This document shows, piece by piece, positions 51,143-60,329 of a stretch of DNA of 64,000 bases. The first letter of the stretch is position 1. Every line of letters starts with the position of its first letter. The position numbers and the translations under genes are program-made. The notes under the pieces were generated by a model. That model ran no database searches. It was not told where the DNA came from and saw only the letters and a list, made by a program, of their open reading frames with translations. This DNA comes from Treponema peruense (GTDB taxonomy: Bacteria; Spirochaetota; Spirochaetia; Treponematales; Treponemataceae): NCBI RefSeq assembly GCF_016117655.1, contig NZ_CP064936.1, forward strand, positions 2,666,001 to 2,730,000, written 5' to 3'.

Positions 51143-54100
51143 TTAAATCTCTACTTCGCCGTCATAACACAAAGAAGTGTTTCCGGTAAGATAAACCGAA
51201 TCTCCGGTATATTTTACAACAAGTGTTCCGCCGCGTACTTTTACGGTAATATCCTGGTTAATAGGACTGAATCCATTAAGAACAGAAGCAATCGCTGCAG
51301 CACAGGCACCGGTTCCACAGGCAAGAGTCTCGCCGTTACCGCGTTCCCACGTGCGCATCTTAAGTTCATTCGGTCCAACTACGCGTACAAATTCGGTATT
51401 TATTCTTCCGGGGAAAGCCTTGTTGTTTTCAAACAAAGGTCCAATCTTTGCAACAGGTTCTTTGTCAACAAACTTGCTGAACACAACACAATGCGGGTTT
51501 CCGACTCCGACGCATGTTACGTCATAAGTTTTTCCGTCAACATCAAGCTTCTGTCCGACCACTGCCTTTGCAGGAAGAAGTGCTTTGTTTGCGCTGTTAA
51601 GTTCAGATTCAGGAACTTTTACTTCCTTAAGGCTTGTTCCTATAAGTGCGCTTTCAAATTCAGGGCGACCCATGTCTACGGTAACAGATGTTACTTTGCC
51701 GTTCTGTTTGTACAAAAGCAGCGACTTGATTCCGCTTCCAGTCTCAATAGTAATTGTTTCTGTATTGTCAGTTTTTTTGCCGTGCTTTTCTGTAATTCCG
51801 TTTATATTGTTATCATAAAGATATTTTCCAACGCAGCGGATTGCGTTTCCGGCCATCTTGCCTTCTGTTCCGTCAAGGTTAAAGAAACGCATCTTTGCAT
51901 CGGCTGTTTCGCTCGGTTCAATAACAACAAGACTGTCTGCACCAATACCGCCGGTTCTTCTGTCGCATAGTCTTACGGCAAGTCCTGCAGGATTGCTTAC
52001 AGGTTTCTTCATTGCGTTGATTACAATAAAGTCGTTTCCTGTACTGTCCATCTTGCTAAAGCAGATTTTTTCCTTCGTGTCGCGCAGCTGATTAATGTCA
52101 ACAAGTTCAACATTCTGTGCCGAATACTTGCTCTTAAGACAGTTGGCGATTGCGTTTGCTGTATCAATTGCAGTAAGACACGGAATATCGCGCTCAACGG
52201 CATGTCTTCTCATGCGCACTGAATCTGCACGCGGGTCACGTCCCTTTGCCGAAGTAGAAATAACGTAATCAATCTTGCCCGAATCAAGCAAAGTAAGAAG
52301 ATTGTCATCAGGATTTTCGTGAATCTTGTTAACAACAGTTACTTCCATTCCAAAGTCGCTGATTGTCTTTGCTGTTCCTTCAGTTGCATAAAGCTTAAAG
52401 CCCATGTCGTAGAATTTTTTTGCCAGATCCGGAACTTCATACTGGTCAGTTTTGCGCACGGTAATAAGCACACCGCCCGAACGCTTCATGTTGTAACCGG
52501 CAGCAATAAGTCCCTTAAAGATTGCCTCTTCCATTGTAGAAGCAAGTCCCAGAACTTCACCGGTAGACTTCATTTCAGGTCCAAGATGGGTATCCACGTC
52601 CATAAGTTTTTCAAAGCTGAATACAGGAACCTTTACCGCAAAATACGGAGGAATTCTGTAAAGACCTGTTCCATATCCAAAGTCCTTTACGTGTTCGCCC
52701 AGCATTGCACGAGTAGCAAGTTCAACCATAGGAACACCGGTAACCTTGCTTATGTAAGGAACTGTACGGCTTGAACGCGGGTTCACTTCAATAATATAAA
52801 GATCATTGTTGTAGATAAGATACTGAATATTTACAAGACCGCGTGTACCCAAAGCGAGTGCAAGTTCACGGCTCTGATTTATAATCTTTTCGCGCAGAAT
52901 GTCATTAAGGTTCCAGCTCGGATAAACGGCAATAGAGTCACCGGAATGAATTCCTGTACGCTCAATATGTTCCATTATACCCGGAATAAGAATATCCTTT
53001 CCGTCACAGATTGCGTCAATCTCAAGCTCGATACCCATCATATACTTGTCTATAAGAACAGGATTTTCGATTCCCTGAGAAAGAATAATCTTCATGTATT
53101 CCTTAACATCGGCATCGTTAAACGCAATAATCATATTTTGTCCGCCAAGAACATAAGACGGACGCAGCAGAATCGGGTAGCCAATTTTTTCTGCAGCAGA
53201 AAGAGCTTCTTCTGTAGTAAAGATTGTCATTCCGCGCGGTCTGTTGATATGAAGCTTTTCACAAAGATCTTCAAAACGCTCTCTGTCTTCGGCAATATCA
53301 ATTGAATCAGCAGAAGTACCAAGAATTTTTATTCCCTGGCTGTCAAGGAATTTCGTAAGCTTGATTGCAGTCTGACCGCCAAACGCAACAACAACACCAA
53401 TCGGCTTTTCGGTATTGATTACGCTCATAACATCTTCGGGAGTAAGCGGTTCAAAATAAAGCCTGTCAGAAGTGTCAAAGTCTGTAGAAACAGTTTCGGG
53501 GTTATTGTTTATTGTAACAACATCATAGCCCAGTTTTTTAAGCGACCATACACACTGAACAGACGCGTAATCAAATTCAATTCCCTGACCAATGCGAATC
53601 GGGCCTGAACCTAGAACAATAATTGTTCCCTTCTTGCCCTTTGAACTCTTTTTTCCCTTCATTACAAGGAAGTCAGCAGCTTCGTTATCTGCATTGTATC
53701 CGCTGTAGAAATAAGGAGTTTCGGCATTAAATTCACCGGCACAGGTATCTACCATTTTGTACGTAGCCGGAATATGTGCAAGCTTTCCTTTTGCAACAAG
53801 TTCTGCCGCTTTTTTTGCTTCCTTTAGAATTCCGCCTGCACCAGGAATTTTTACTCCTGTCATATCCTGAATAACCTTGTCGGGATATCCAAAATCTTTT
53901 GCTTCCTTATAAAGTTCAGGAGTAAGCTTTCCGTTGCCGCCCTTAATCTCATCAAAACGGCGCTCCATCTTTGCAAGATTTTCAAGATGAGCCAGGAACC
54001 AGATGTCTATCTTTGTAATTTCATTAATTTTTTCTATGCTCAGAATACCGCGCTTAATCGCCTGGAATACCGCAAACACGCGCTGGTCTGTACATTCACC

Positions 54101-55375
54101 AACGCGGCGTATAATATCCTCGTCGCTTTCTTCTGCAAACGCCGGCAAATTCAGGCTCATAACACCAATTTCAGCACCGCGGGCGGCCTTCATTATAGCC
54201 TGCTCAAAGTTGTGGCCAATTGCCATGACTTCACCGGTTGCTTTCATCTGTGTACCCAAAGTTCTCTTTGCATAAACAAATTTGTCAAACGGGAACTTCG
54301 GCATTTTAACGACAACATAGTCAAGGACAGGTTCAAAACAGGCCGCAGTCTTTTTTGTAACGGCGTTCGGAATCTCGTCCAGAGTGTAGCCTATTGCAAT
54401 AAGTGTCGCAACTTTAGCTATAGGATAACCTGTCGCCTTTGAAGCCAAAGCAGAAGAACGGCTTACACGCGGGTTAACTTCAATAACGGCGTACTCAAAA
54501 CTGTCGGGCTTAAGTGCAAACTGACAGTTACAGCCGCCTTCCATTCCCAAAGAACTTATTATGTTAAGCGCCGCCGAACGCAGCATCTGGTATTCTTTGT
54601 CGCTTAAAGTAACCGTCGGAGCAATAACAATGGAATCACCTGTATGAACACCAACCGGATCAAAGTTTTCCATAGAACAGACGGTAAGAACGTTACCGGC
54701 ACTGTCGCGCATTACTTCGAACTCAACTTCTTTCCAGCCCGAAATACACTTTTCTACAAGAATCTGGTGAATTGGAGAACGGTGAAGTCCATTCTGCGCA
54801 ATTTCTTCCATCTCTTCACGGTTGTATGCAATACCGCCGCCTGTTCCGCCCAAAGTAAAAGCCGGACGCACAATTGCCGGATAACCAATTTCGTTGTCAG
54901 AAAAATCAAGTGCGTCTTCAAGGGTAGTAACAACCTTAGACGGAATACACGGTTCTCCAATAGCAAGCATCGTGTCCTTGAACATCTGACGGTCTTCTGC
55001 CTTGTCAATTGTCTCGGGCTTTGCTCCCAAAAGTTTTACACCGTGGCTTTCCAGAAAACCGCTTTTGGCAAGTTCCATACTCAGTGTAAGACCTGTCTGT
55101 CCGCCAAGTGTAGAAAGAAGGCTGTCGGGCTTTTCCTTTTCTATAATACGCTGAATTGTCTCGGGAATAAGAGGTTCAATATAAATCTGATCAGCCATAG
55201 AATGGTCGGTCATAAGCGTAGCCGGATTGGAATTTACCAGAACAACTTCAAGTCCCTGTTCCTTAAGAGCCTTGCACGCCTGACTTCCTGCATAATCAAA
55301 TTCCGCAGCCTGACCAATAATAATCGGACCCGAACCAATAACCATTACCTTATGAATATCTGGATTTAAAGGCAT
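51143..55375 (-). CDS. carB-dapF: Carbamoyl-phosphate synthase large subunit fused to diaminopimelate epimerase
   Basis: A 1410-residue fusion. Residues 1 to about 1080 are a full CarB: two ATP-grasp halves (VMVIGSGPIIIGQAAEFDYA; IIVLGSGPIRIGQGIEFDYA), oligomerisation region and allosteric MGS-like domain. After a roughly 25-residue linker, residues 1105-1410 (51143-52063) form a complete DapF: MDSTGNDFIVINA, the first catalytic Cys1181 in MAGNAIRCVGKYL and the second, Cys1353, in GETLACGTGACAAA. DapF interconverts LL- and meso-diaminopimelate. The KMDST replaces the usual KMHGxG at its start. Start shares TAATG with the carA stop. It links arginine/pyrimidine precursor supply and lysine/DAP synthesis in one chain. 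Confidence 0.95.
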   Translation of the reverse strand: MPLNPDIHKVMVIGSGPIIIGQAAEFDYAGSQACKALKEQGLEVVLVNSNPATLMTDHSMADQIYIEPLIPETIQRIIEKEKPDSLLSTLGGQTGLTLSMELAKSGFLESHGVKLLGAKPETIDKAEDRQMFKDTMLAIGEPCIPSKVVTTLEDALDFSDNEIGYPAIVRPAFTLGGTGGGIAYNREEMEEIAQNGLHRSPIHQILVEKCISGWKEVEFEVMRDSAGNVLTVCSMENFDPVGVHTGDSIVIAPTVTLSDKEYQMLRSAALNIISSLGMEGGCNCQFALKPDSFEYAVIEVNPRVSRSSALASKATGYPIAKVATLIAIGYTLDEIPNAVTKKTAACFEPVLDYVVVKMPKFPFDKFVYAKRTLGTQMKATGEVMAIGHNFEQAIMKAARGAEIGVMSLNLPAFAEESDEDIIRRVGECTDQRVFAVFQAIKRGILSIEKINEITKIDIWFLAHLENLAKMERRFDEIKGGNGKLTPELYKEAKDFGYPDKVIQDMTGVKIPGAGGILKEAKKAAELVAKGKLAHIPATYKMVDTCAGEFNAETPYFYSGYNADNEAADFLVMKGKKSSKGKKGTIIVLGSGPIRIGQGIEFDYASVQCVWSLKKLGYDVVTINNNPETVSTDFDTSDRLYFEPLTPEDVMSVINTEKPIGVVVAFGGQTAIKLTKFLDSQGIKILGTSADSIDIAEDRERFEDLCEKLHINRPRGMTIFTTEEALSAAEKIGYPILLRPSYVLGGQNMIIAFNDADVKEYMKIILSQGIENPVLIDKYMMGIELEIDAICDGKDILIPGIMEHIERTGIHSGDSIAVYPSWNLNDILREKIINQSRELALALGTRGLVNIQYLIYNNDLYIIEVNPRSSRTVPYISKVTGVPMVELATRAMLGEHVKDFGYGTGLYRIPPYFAVKVPVFSFEKLMDVDTHLGPEMKSTGEVLGLASTMEEAIFKGLIAAGYNMKRSGGVLITVRKTDQYEVPDLAKKFYDMGFKLYATEGTAKTISDFGMEVTVVNKIHENPDDNLLTLLDSGKIDYVISTSAKGRDPRADSVRMRRHAVERDIPCLTAIDTANAIANCLKSKYSAQNVELVDINQLRDTKEKICFSKMDSTGNDFIVINAMKKPVSNPAGLAVRLCDRRTGGIGADSLVVIEPSETADAKMRFFNLDGTEGKMAGNAIRCVGKYLYDNNINGITEKHGKKTDNTETITIETGSGIKSLLLYKQNGKVTSVTVDMGRPEFESALIGTSLKEVKVPESELNSANKALLPAKAVVGQKLDVDGKTYDVTCVGVGNPHCVVFSKFVDKEPVAKIGPLFENNKAFPGRINTEFVRVVGPNELKMRTWERGNGETLACGTGACAAAIASVLNGFSPINQDITVKVRGGTLVVKYTGDSVYLTGNTSLCYDGEVEI

Positions 55376-56715
55376 TATTTTTTACCCCCGGATTTTTTTA
55401 CGCTCTTTGACGAGGCTGATTTAGAATTTTTTATTGTGCTGGAAAAATATGCAATTGAATCAATTCTTTCATACTTGGCCTTGAATGTCTTGAAATAATC
55501 GTGATCGTTGATAAGACGAACAAATTCATCAAACAAAAAACTTGTATCCAAAGGACCGGAACAGGCTTCAGGATGAAACTGAACACTGAAAGCCGGGATT
55601 TTGGTATATGTAATTCCTTCACAAGTGCCGTCGTTTGTATTTACAAAACTCAAAACTGCACCTTTCGGAAGAGTTTCATTTTTTACCGCATAACCGTGGT
55701 TCTGTGATGAAATATAAACGCGTCCCGTAGAAAGATGTTTTACAGGCTGATTCGCTCCGCGGTGGCCGTACTTAAGTTTCATTGTGTCTGCACCCATAGC
55801 AAGTGCCAGAAGCTGGTGTCCAAGACAGATTCCAAAAATAGGAACACCAGACTTTGTTATTTTCTTAAGTTCAGAAATAATCTGAACATTTTCCTGCGGG
55901 TCTCCCGGTCCGTTGGAAAGCATTATTCCGTCAGGATTAAGGGCAAGAATCTCCTTTGCAGTAGCAGATGACGGCACTGTTATAACATCAAGCCCGCGTT
56001 TAAGAAGCTCGCGTCTTATATTTGCCTTTGCTCCAAAGTCCCAGAGAACAACTTTCTTTCCCTTACCGTCCTTCATTGCAACTTCAGGATCATTTTCCTT
56101 TGTACCGTCTGCCCTTACAGGAACAAAACGGTAGGCAGCCGACTCTTTGAATACAACATCAGCGCTTTCTTCTATCTTAACAGCATCGCAACTTACGCTT
56201 TCTACAGCCTTTTCTATCTTAAATGCCTTGATTTTTTTAAGAAGCTTGGGCTTTTTTTCTGCGTCTGCAAGCATTTCAAGAGCCGCCTTTGCTTCGTCAC
56301 TATCGCCTGAAATAAGCATAGCATTCATAACACCTACTTCGCGCAAAATCTTAGTCAAAGCACGGGTGTCAATATCATAAAGGCCAATAACATTCTGTGA
56401 TTTCAAGTAGGAATTCAAATCGCCTTCGCAGCGGAAATTAGAGGGGGTTTCACACCAGGAGCGCACAACATAACCGCGCACATGGCTTGATGCACTTTCA
56501 AAATCTTTTGGAATAACACCGTAATTACCAATAAGTGGAAATGTTTGGGTTACAATCTGACCAAAATAGCTGGGATCCGTAAGGGTCTCAATATAGCCGT
56601 TCATTCCGGTCGTAAATACCGCTTCACCGACAATACATCCGGCAGCGCCAAAACCTTTGCCTTCAAAAACCTGTCCATTAGCGAGGACAAGAAACGCTTT
56701 AGTAGAATCTGTCAT
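55375..56715 (-). CDS. carA: Carbamoyl-phosphate synthase small (glutaminase) subunit
   Basis: A 446-residue CarA that releases ammonia from glutamine for CarB. The N-terminal domain begins FLVLANGQVFEGKGFGAAG; the class I glutaminase carries the nucleophile in FGICLGHQLLALAMGADTMK and the His-Glu pair in SVQFHPEACSGP. It is about 65 residues longer than E. coli CarA because of an extra charged segment between the two domains (KKPKLLKKIKAFKIEKAVES, FKESAAYRFVPVRADGT) and a Lys/Ser-rich C-terminal tail. The TAA stop overlaps the carB ATG by one base. A weak TATACT lies about 11 nt upstream of the ATG. Confidence 0.95.
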   Translation of the reverse strand: MTDSTKAFLVLANGQVFEGKGFGAAGCIVGEAVFTTGMNGYIETLTDPSYFGQIVTQTFPLIGNYGVIPKDFESASSHVRGYVVRSWCETPSNFRCEGDLNSYLKSQNVIGLYDIDTRALTKILREVGVMNAMLISGDSDEAKAALEMLADAEKKPKLLKKIKAFKIEKAVESVSCDAVKIEESADVVFKESAAYRFVPVRADGTKENDPEVAMKDGKGKKVVLWDFGAKANIRRELLKRGLDVITVPSSATAKEILALNPDGIMLSNGPGDPQENVQIISELKKITKSGVPIFGICLGHQLLALAMGADTMKLKYGHRGANQPVKHLSTGRVYISSQNHGYAVKNETLPKGAVLSFVNTNDGTCEGITYTKIPAFSVQFHPEACSGPLDTSFLFDEFVRLINDHDYFKTFKAKYERIDSIAYFSSTIKNSKSASSKSVKKSGGKK

Positions 56716-56788
56716 ACTAAAACATTAGTATATAATATTTTTAACAGTGTGTATACTGGTTTATAGGTAAGAAACATTTATGTCAAAA

Positions 56789-57036
56789 TACGTCCGCGTG
56801 GGAAGACGTTGCATTTAAAAAGATAAATCTTAATGAAAGTTAAAATGCGCGAAGGAGGACGGGGAAGTACGAAATGACTTGGTTTTTTGCAGTCGCGAAG
56901 CGACAAACAATAGTTTCCTTGCAAAAACCACGTCAAGGGCCTTATGGCCCGGTTTTGGACTTCACCGGACGACTGGGAGCATTTTAACACTCGTTGTCAC
57001 TTATCTTCTAAAACTGCGCCTTCACACGCGGACCTT
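56789..57036 (+). repeat. Palindromic intergenic element, copy I
   Basis: Outer arms CGTCCGCGTGGGAAGACG and GCGCCTTCACACGCGGAC; inner GTTAAAATGC and GCATTTTAAC; hairpins GTCGC-GAA-GCGAC and GGGCCTTATGGCCC. It lies upstream of the S1-repeat gene and makes up most of the 439-bp gap after carA. Confidence 0.85.
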
Positions 57037-57154
57037 CCTCTACACCAGCGTCTGTTTACGCAATGTCCGCGCGTACACATATCCATGTTGTAAAAAAGTC
57101 AAAATAGATTTATCATAAACGCCAGACCAAACAAAAATGGGGGAAATAAAAAAA

Positions 57155-58252
57155 ATGAAAAACCTGTACGAACCCGGACAGCTTGTAGAAACAACCGTAG
57201 TGGCAATATCCGGCGACACCGTATTCATAGACCTTGGACTCAAAAGCGAAGGATTTGTAGACAAAGCAGAATTTACAGATGAAAACGGAAACATAACAAT
57301 AAAAGAAGGCGACAAAATAAAAGTCTACTTCGCCTCAGCAAACCGCGACGAACTGCACTTCACCACAAAACTCAGCGGACAAAATGCCGGTAAAGACATA
57401 CTCGAAAGTGCATACAAAAACGCAATACCCGTAGAAGGACACGTAACAAAAGAAATCAAAGGCGGCTACGAAGTAATGGTCGGAACAGTCCGCGCCTTCT
57501 GTCCTTATTCTCAAATGGGATACAAACAAAAAAAAGAACCGGCAGAATACGTCGGCGAACACCTGACCTTCAAAATTCAGGAATACAAAAATGACGGACG
57601 CAACATCGTGGTATCAAACAGAGCCGTCCTTGAAGAACAGGCCGCAGACGAACTCAGTAAACTTGAACAAAAACTCACAGTCGGAATGACCGTAACAGGA
57701 ACAGTAAAATCAATTGAAAGCTACGGAGCATTCATCGACGTAGACGGATTCCAGGCTCTTCTTCCAATATCAGAAATTTCACGCATAAGAGTAACAAACG
57801 TAGCAGACGTACTCAAAGTAGGACAGACAATAACCGCAAAAATAATCCGCACAGACTGGGCACACGAAAGAATGAGTCTTTCAACAAAAGAACTTGAAGC
57901 AGACCCGTGGGAAGGAGCAGACAAAAAATTCCCAGCCGGAACAACCTTAGACGGAACAATCTCACGCGTTGCAGACTTTGGACTCTTTGTTCAGCTCGCA
58001 AGCGGAATAGACGGACTCGTTCACATATCACGCCTTAACGTTGAGCGCAACACAAACCTCAAAAAAGTATACAAACCAGGAGACAAACTACCGGTCGTTG
58101 TAGACAAAATCGACCTGGCAGAACACAGAATTTCCCTTTCTCCTGTAGTCTCAAATGAAGAAGAAGAAAATGCACACGAATATCTTTCCAAACAGAATGA
58201 CGACGGCGAAACATACAATCCGTTTGCAGCACTTCTAAAAAACAGAAAATAA
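57155..58252 (+). CDS. S1-repeat RNA-binding protein (30S ribosomal S1-like)
   Basis: A 365-residue protein with four S1 domains: about 6-70 (VETTVVAISGDTVFIDLGLK), 84-150 (VEGHVTKEIKGGYEVMVGTV), 174-240 (VTGTVKSIESYGAFIDVDGF) and 255-325 (LDGTISRVADFGLFVQLASG). The last two look most like RNA-binding S1 repeats of ribosomal protein S1. It ends YNPFAALLKNRK, identical to the end of Tex. The ATG at 57155 is chosen over one at 57137 because GGGGGA lies between the two at good spacing for the second. Confidence 0.85.
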   Translation: MKNLYEPGQLVETTVVAISGDTVFIDLGLKSEGFVDKAEFTDENGNITIKEGDKIKVYFASANRDELHFTTKLSGQNAGKDILESAYKNAIPVEGHVTKEIKGGYEVMVGTVRAFCPYSQMGYKQKKEPAEYVGEHLTFKIQEYKNDGRNIVVSNRAVLEEQAADELSKLEQKLTVGMTVTGTVKSIESYGAFIDVDGFQALLPISEISRIRVTNVADVLKVGQTITAKIIRTDWAHERMSLSTKELEADPWEGADKKFPAGTTLDGTISRVADFGLFVQLASGIDGLVHISRLNVERNTNLKKVYKPGDKLPVVVDKIDLAEHRISLSPVVSNEEEENAHEYLSKQNDDGETYNPFAALLKNRK

Positions 58253-58296
58253 GTTCTGAACCTTCTATTAACTAATGAACAGTTTCTATAATAATG

Positions 58297-58464
58297 TGCC
58301 CGCGCGGGAAGACAGGGGAATCGGAAATGATTTGATTTTTATCCGTTACAAAGTAACTCCGTTACTTTGTAACTACAATAGTTTCTATGCAAAAATCACA
58401 TCAAGGGCCATATGGCCCGGTTTTCGATTACACCGGCTGACCAGGAGGGCTGTTAGTAAATAAC
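58297..58464 (+). repeat. Palindromic intergenic element, copy J (second subfamily)
   Basis: Begins TGCCCGCGCGGGAAGAC and ends GACCAGGAGGGC. The first hairpin is GTTACAAAGTAAC-TCC-GTTACTTTGTAAC (58345-58373) instead of GTCGC-GAA-GCGAC; the second is GGGCCATATGGCCC. It lacks the GTTAAAATGC inner arms. Shares its ends with copy F. Confidence 0.8.
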
Positions 58465-58494
58465 TACCGTTCGTTAATACACAAACGGTAGTTA
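58461..58494 (-). terminator. Inverted repeat after radical SAM-Nudix gene
   Basis: TAACTACCGTT and AACGGTAGTTA form an 11-bp stem with a 12-nt loop, two bases past the stop of the radical SAM-Nudix gene. No clear U-tract follows, so terminator function is tentative; the AACGGTAGTTA arm recurs elsewhere near these elements. Confidence 0.45.
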
Positions 58495-58496
58495 AA

Positions 58497-59684
58497 CTAC
58501 AACTTACGACCGTTCAGAACAGATTCAACCAAACGACCGTTAGTATACACCAGCTTCAAAGAAAAAAACGGCGCGTCTTCTTCAATCAGCTTAAGAAAAA
58601 TGGCATCTCCTTCCCAGTGCTCCAGTTTCATAAAGTCGGCCTTTTTAATCCACTCAAGTTTACCTTCATCACAGTCAATAAGTGTACCGCTAAAATCATC
58701 ACTTGTATAAAGGCACATATATTCGGCCTCAGATCCGTCAGAAATAAAAGTCACAATACCGCGGAATCTGTACCCATTCAGAGTAAGTCCTGTCTCTTCC
58801 TTAACTTCGCGCAAAAGACAGTCCTCCGGGCTTTCATCTCTTTCAAAATGCCCGCCCACTCCAATCCACTTGTCATGGTTTATATCATTCTTTTTGGAAA
58901 CGCGGTGTAGCATAAGATAACTGTCACCTTTTTCAATATAGCACAGAGTCGTTAACTGGCTGCGTGGTTTTTCACCTGTACCCGTTTCTGTTTCCACGAC
59001 TGCATCTGTATCCTTAAGCGTTGATTTGTTTTCTGAAACTGTACCCTTTGAACTGTCCCCTTCATCCGGTGCGGAATATTCACGTATGCGGTAACTAACA
59101 CCAAGCCCGCGGCAAATCTCTGCACAGCATTTTTCGTCCTCATGGCTTATTGTAGTATCAACCGTAGTCATCACCACGTTGGGAACATATTTTTTACACT
59201 CCCGCGCAAAATCCAGCATACTCTCAAATGACTCCGCGCCAAAACCCGGCCTAACAACGCGCAGATAATTTTCAACATCGCTTGTATTCAGGCTTACAGA
59301 AACCGTATCAACAAGCCCTTCCAAAAGCGGTTCAATTCTTTTGCCGTTAATCAAATTTCCCAACCCGTTCGTATTCAGCCTTACGGGAATTTTATAATGC
59401 TCTTTTACAAAAGCAGCAGTCTCAAGCATAACATCCAGCGCTTCAGTCGGTTCACCGTAACCGCAAAAAACAACTTCAGTATAGCGCGACATATCCTGTG
59501 CCTCAAAAGCCGACCTGACTTCAGAAAACGAAGGCTCATGTTCAAGCCACAAAGTATCAGGCTCTTCGTAAACCTTATCGGCATTTTTACGGATACAAAA
59601 AGTACACGCGCAGGGACACCTGTTTGTCAAATTCACATAAAGACCTGATTTTACACCGTAAACTATAGTCATTCCCTTCTGCAT
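58497..59684 (-). CDS. Radical SAM protein fused to a Nudix hydrolase
   Basis: A 395-residue fusion. Residues about 5-205 are a small radical SAM domain resembling TatD-associated radical SAM proteins: MTIVYGVKSGLYVNLTNRCP, with cluster cysteines Cys23, Cys27, Cys30 and FCGYGEPTEALD for SAM binding. A Ser/Thr/Glu-rich linker follows. Residues about 235-380 are a MutT-like Nudix domain with an intact Nudix box (GHFERDESPEDCLLREVKEE then TGL). GAGG upstream supports the ATG at 59684. The pairing suggests a nucleotide or modified-nucleotide substrate; the reaction is not known. Confidence 0.88.
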   Translation of the reverse strand: MQKGMTIVYGVKSGLYVNLTNRCPCACTFCIRKNADKVYEEPDTLWLEHEPSFSEVRSAFEAQDMSRYTEVVFCGYGEPTEALDVMLETAAFVKEHYKIPVRLNTNGLGNLINGKRIEPLLEGLVDTVSVSLNTSDVENYLRVVRPGFGAESFESMLDFARECKKYVPNVVMTTVDTTISHEDEKCCAEICRGLGVSYRIREYSAPDEGDSSKGTVSENKSTLKDTDAVVETETGTGEKPRSQLTTLCYIEKGDSYLMLHRVSKKNDINHDKWIGVGGHFERDESPEDCLLREVKEETGLTLNGYRFRGIVTFISDGSEAEYMCLYTSDDFSGTLIDCDEGKLEWIKKADFMKLEHWEGDAIFLKLIEEDAPFFSLKLVYTNGRLVESVLNGRKL

Positions 59685-59723
59685 AAAAACCTCGCACAAC
59701 AATAATAACGCAAACAAAAATAT

Positions 59724-59751
59724 TTTACAAACAAAAGAAATCTGCTATAAT
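59724..59751 (+). promoter_or_regulatory. Promoter of YfcE-like gene (leaderless)
   Basis: TTTACA, 16-nt spacer, TATAAT; the -10 box ends 7 nt before the ATG at 59759, with no Shine-Dalgarno. Confidence 0.6.
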
Positions 59752-59758
59752 TCCGCAC

Positions 59759-60313
59759 ATGAAATGGCTAATTGCATCAGATATACACGGTTCAGCATAT
59801 TACTGCGAAAAACTTATTCACGCGTTTGAATACGAAAAGGCAGACAAACTTCTTTTACTGGGAGACGTACTTTATCACGGCCCGCGCAACGATTTGCCAA
59901 AGGAATATAATCCAAAAAAAGTAATTGAACTGCTTAACGGCCTGTCACAAAAAATTCTTTGCGTAAGGGGAAACTGCGACAGCGAAGTAGACCAGATGGT
60001 TTTGAATTTTCCTCTCATGGCGGAATATATAGCACTCGATCTGGGGAACTCCACAATTTTTGCCACACACGGACACATTTTTAGCGAACAGAAAATGCTG
60101 CCCTGCGCACAAAACAGCATACTTCTTTGCGGGCACACACACATTCCGGCCTGCACAAAGCACGAAAACTTCACTTACCTGAACCCCGGAAGCGTTTCTC
60201 TTCCAAAAGAAAATTCCCCGCACAGTTACATGACACTCTGCGAAAACACATTTGTATGGAAGAAACTTGACGATAACAGCGAATTCGGTTCGCCATACAA
60301 AATTATTCAATAA
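59759..60313 (+). CDS. yfcE: YfcE/MJ0936 metallophosphoesterase
   Basis: A 184-residue binuclear-metal phosphodiesterase. All family motifs are present: ASDIHG (Asp8, His10), LLGDVLYHGPRND, RGNCDSEVD, FATHGH and GHTHIPA. E. coli YfcE hydrolyses phosphodiesters; the natural substrate is unclear. A promoter abuts the ATG, with the radical SAM-Nudix gene diverging upstream. The HD-domain gene follows 16 nt later, so the two are co-transcribed. Confidence 0.92.
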   Translation: MKWLIASDIHGSAYYCEKLIHAFEYEKADKLLLLGDVLYHGPRNDLPKEYNPKKVIELLNGLSQKILCVRGNCDSEVDQMVLNFPLMAEYIALDLGNSTIFATHGHIFSEQKMLPCAQNSILLCGHTHIPACTKHENFTYLNPGSVSLPKENSPHSYMTLCENTFVWKKLDDNSEFGSPYKIIQ

Positions 60314-60329
60314 AAAAGGCTGAAAAAAA

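Noticed and set aside
51143-55375. CarB-DapF as two genes joined by a sequencing error.
   Set aside because: The reading frame is continuous through a plausible linker, and no start codon with proper ribosome site precedes the DapF part. It is kept as a fusion, with a check proposed.
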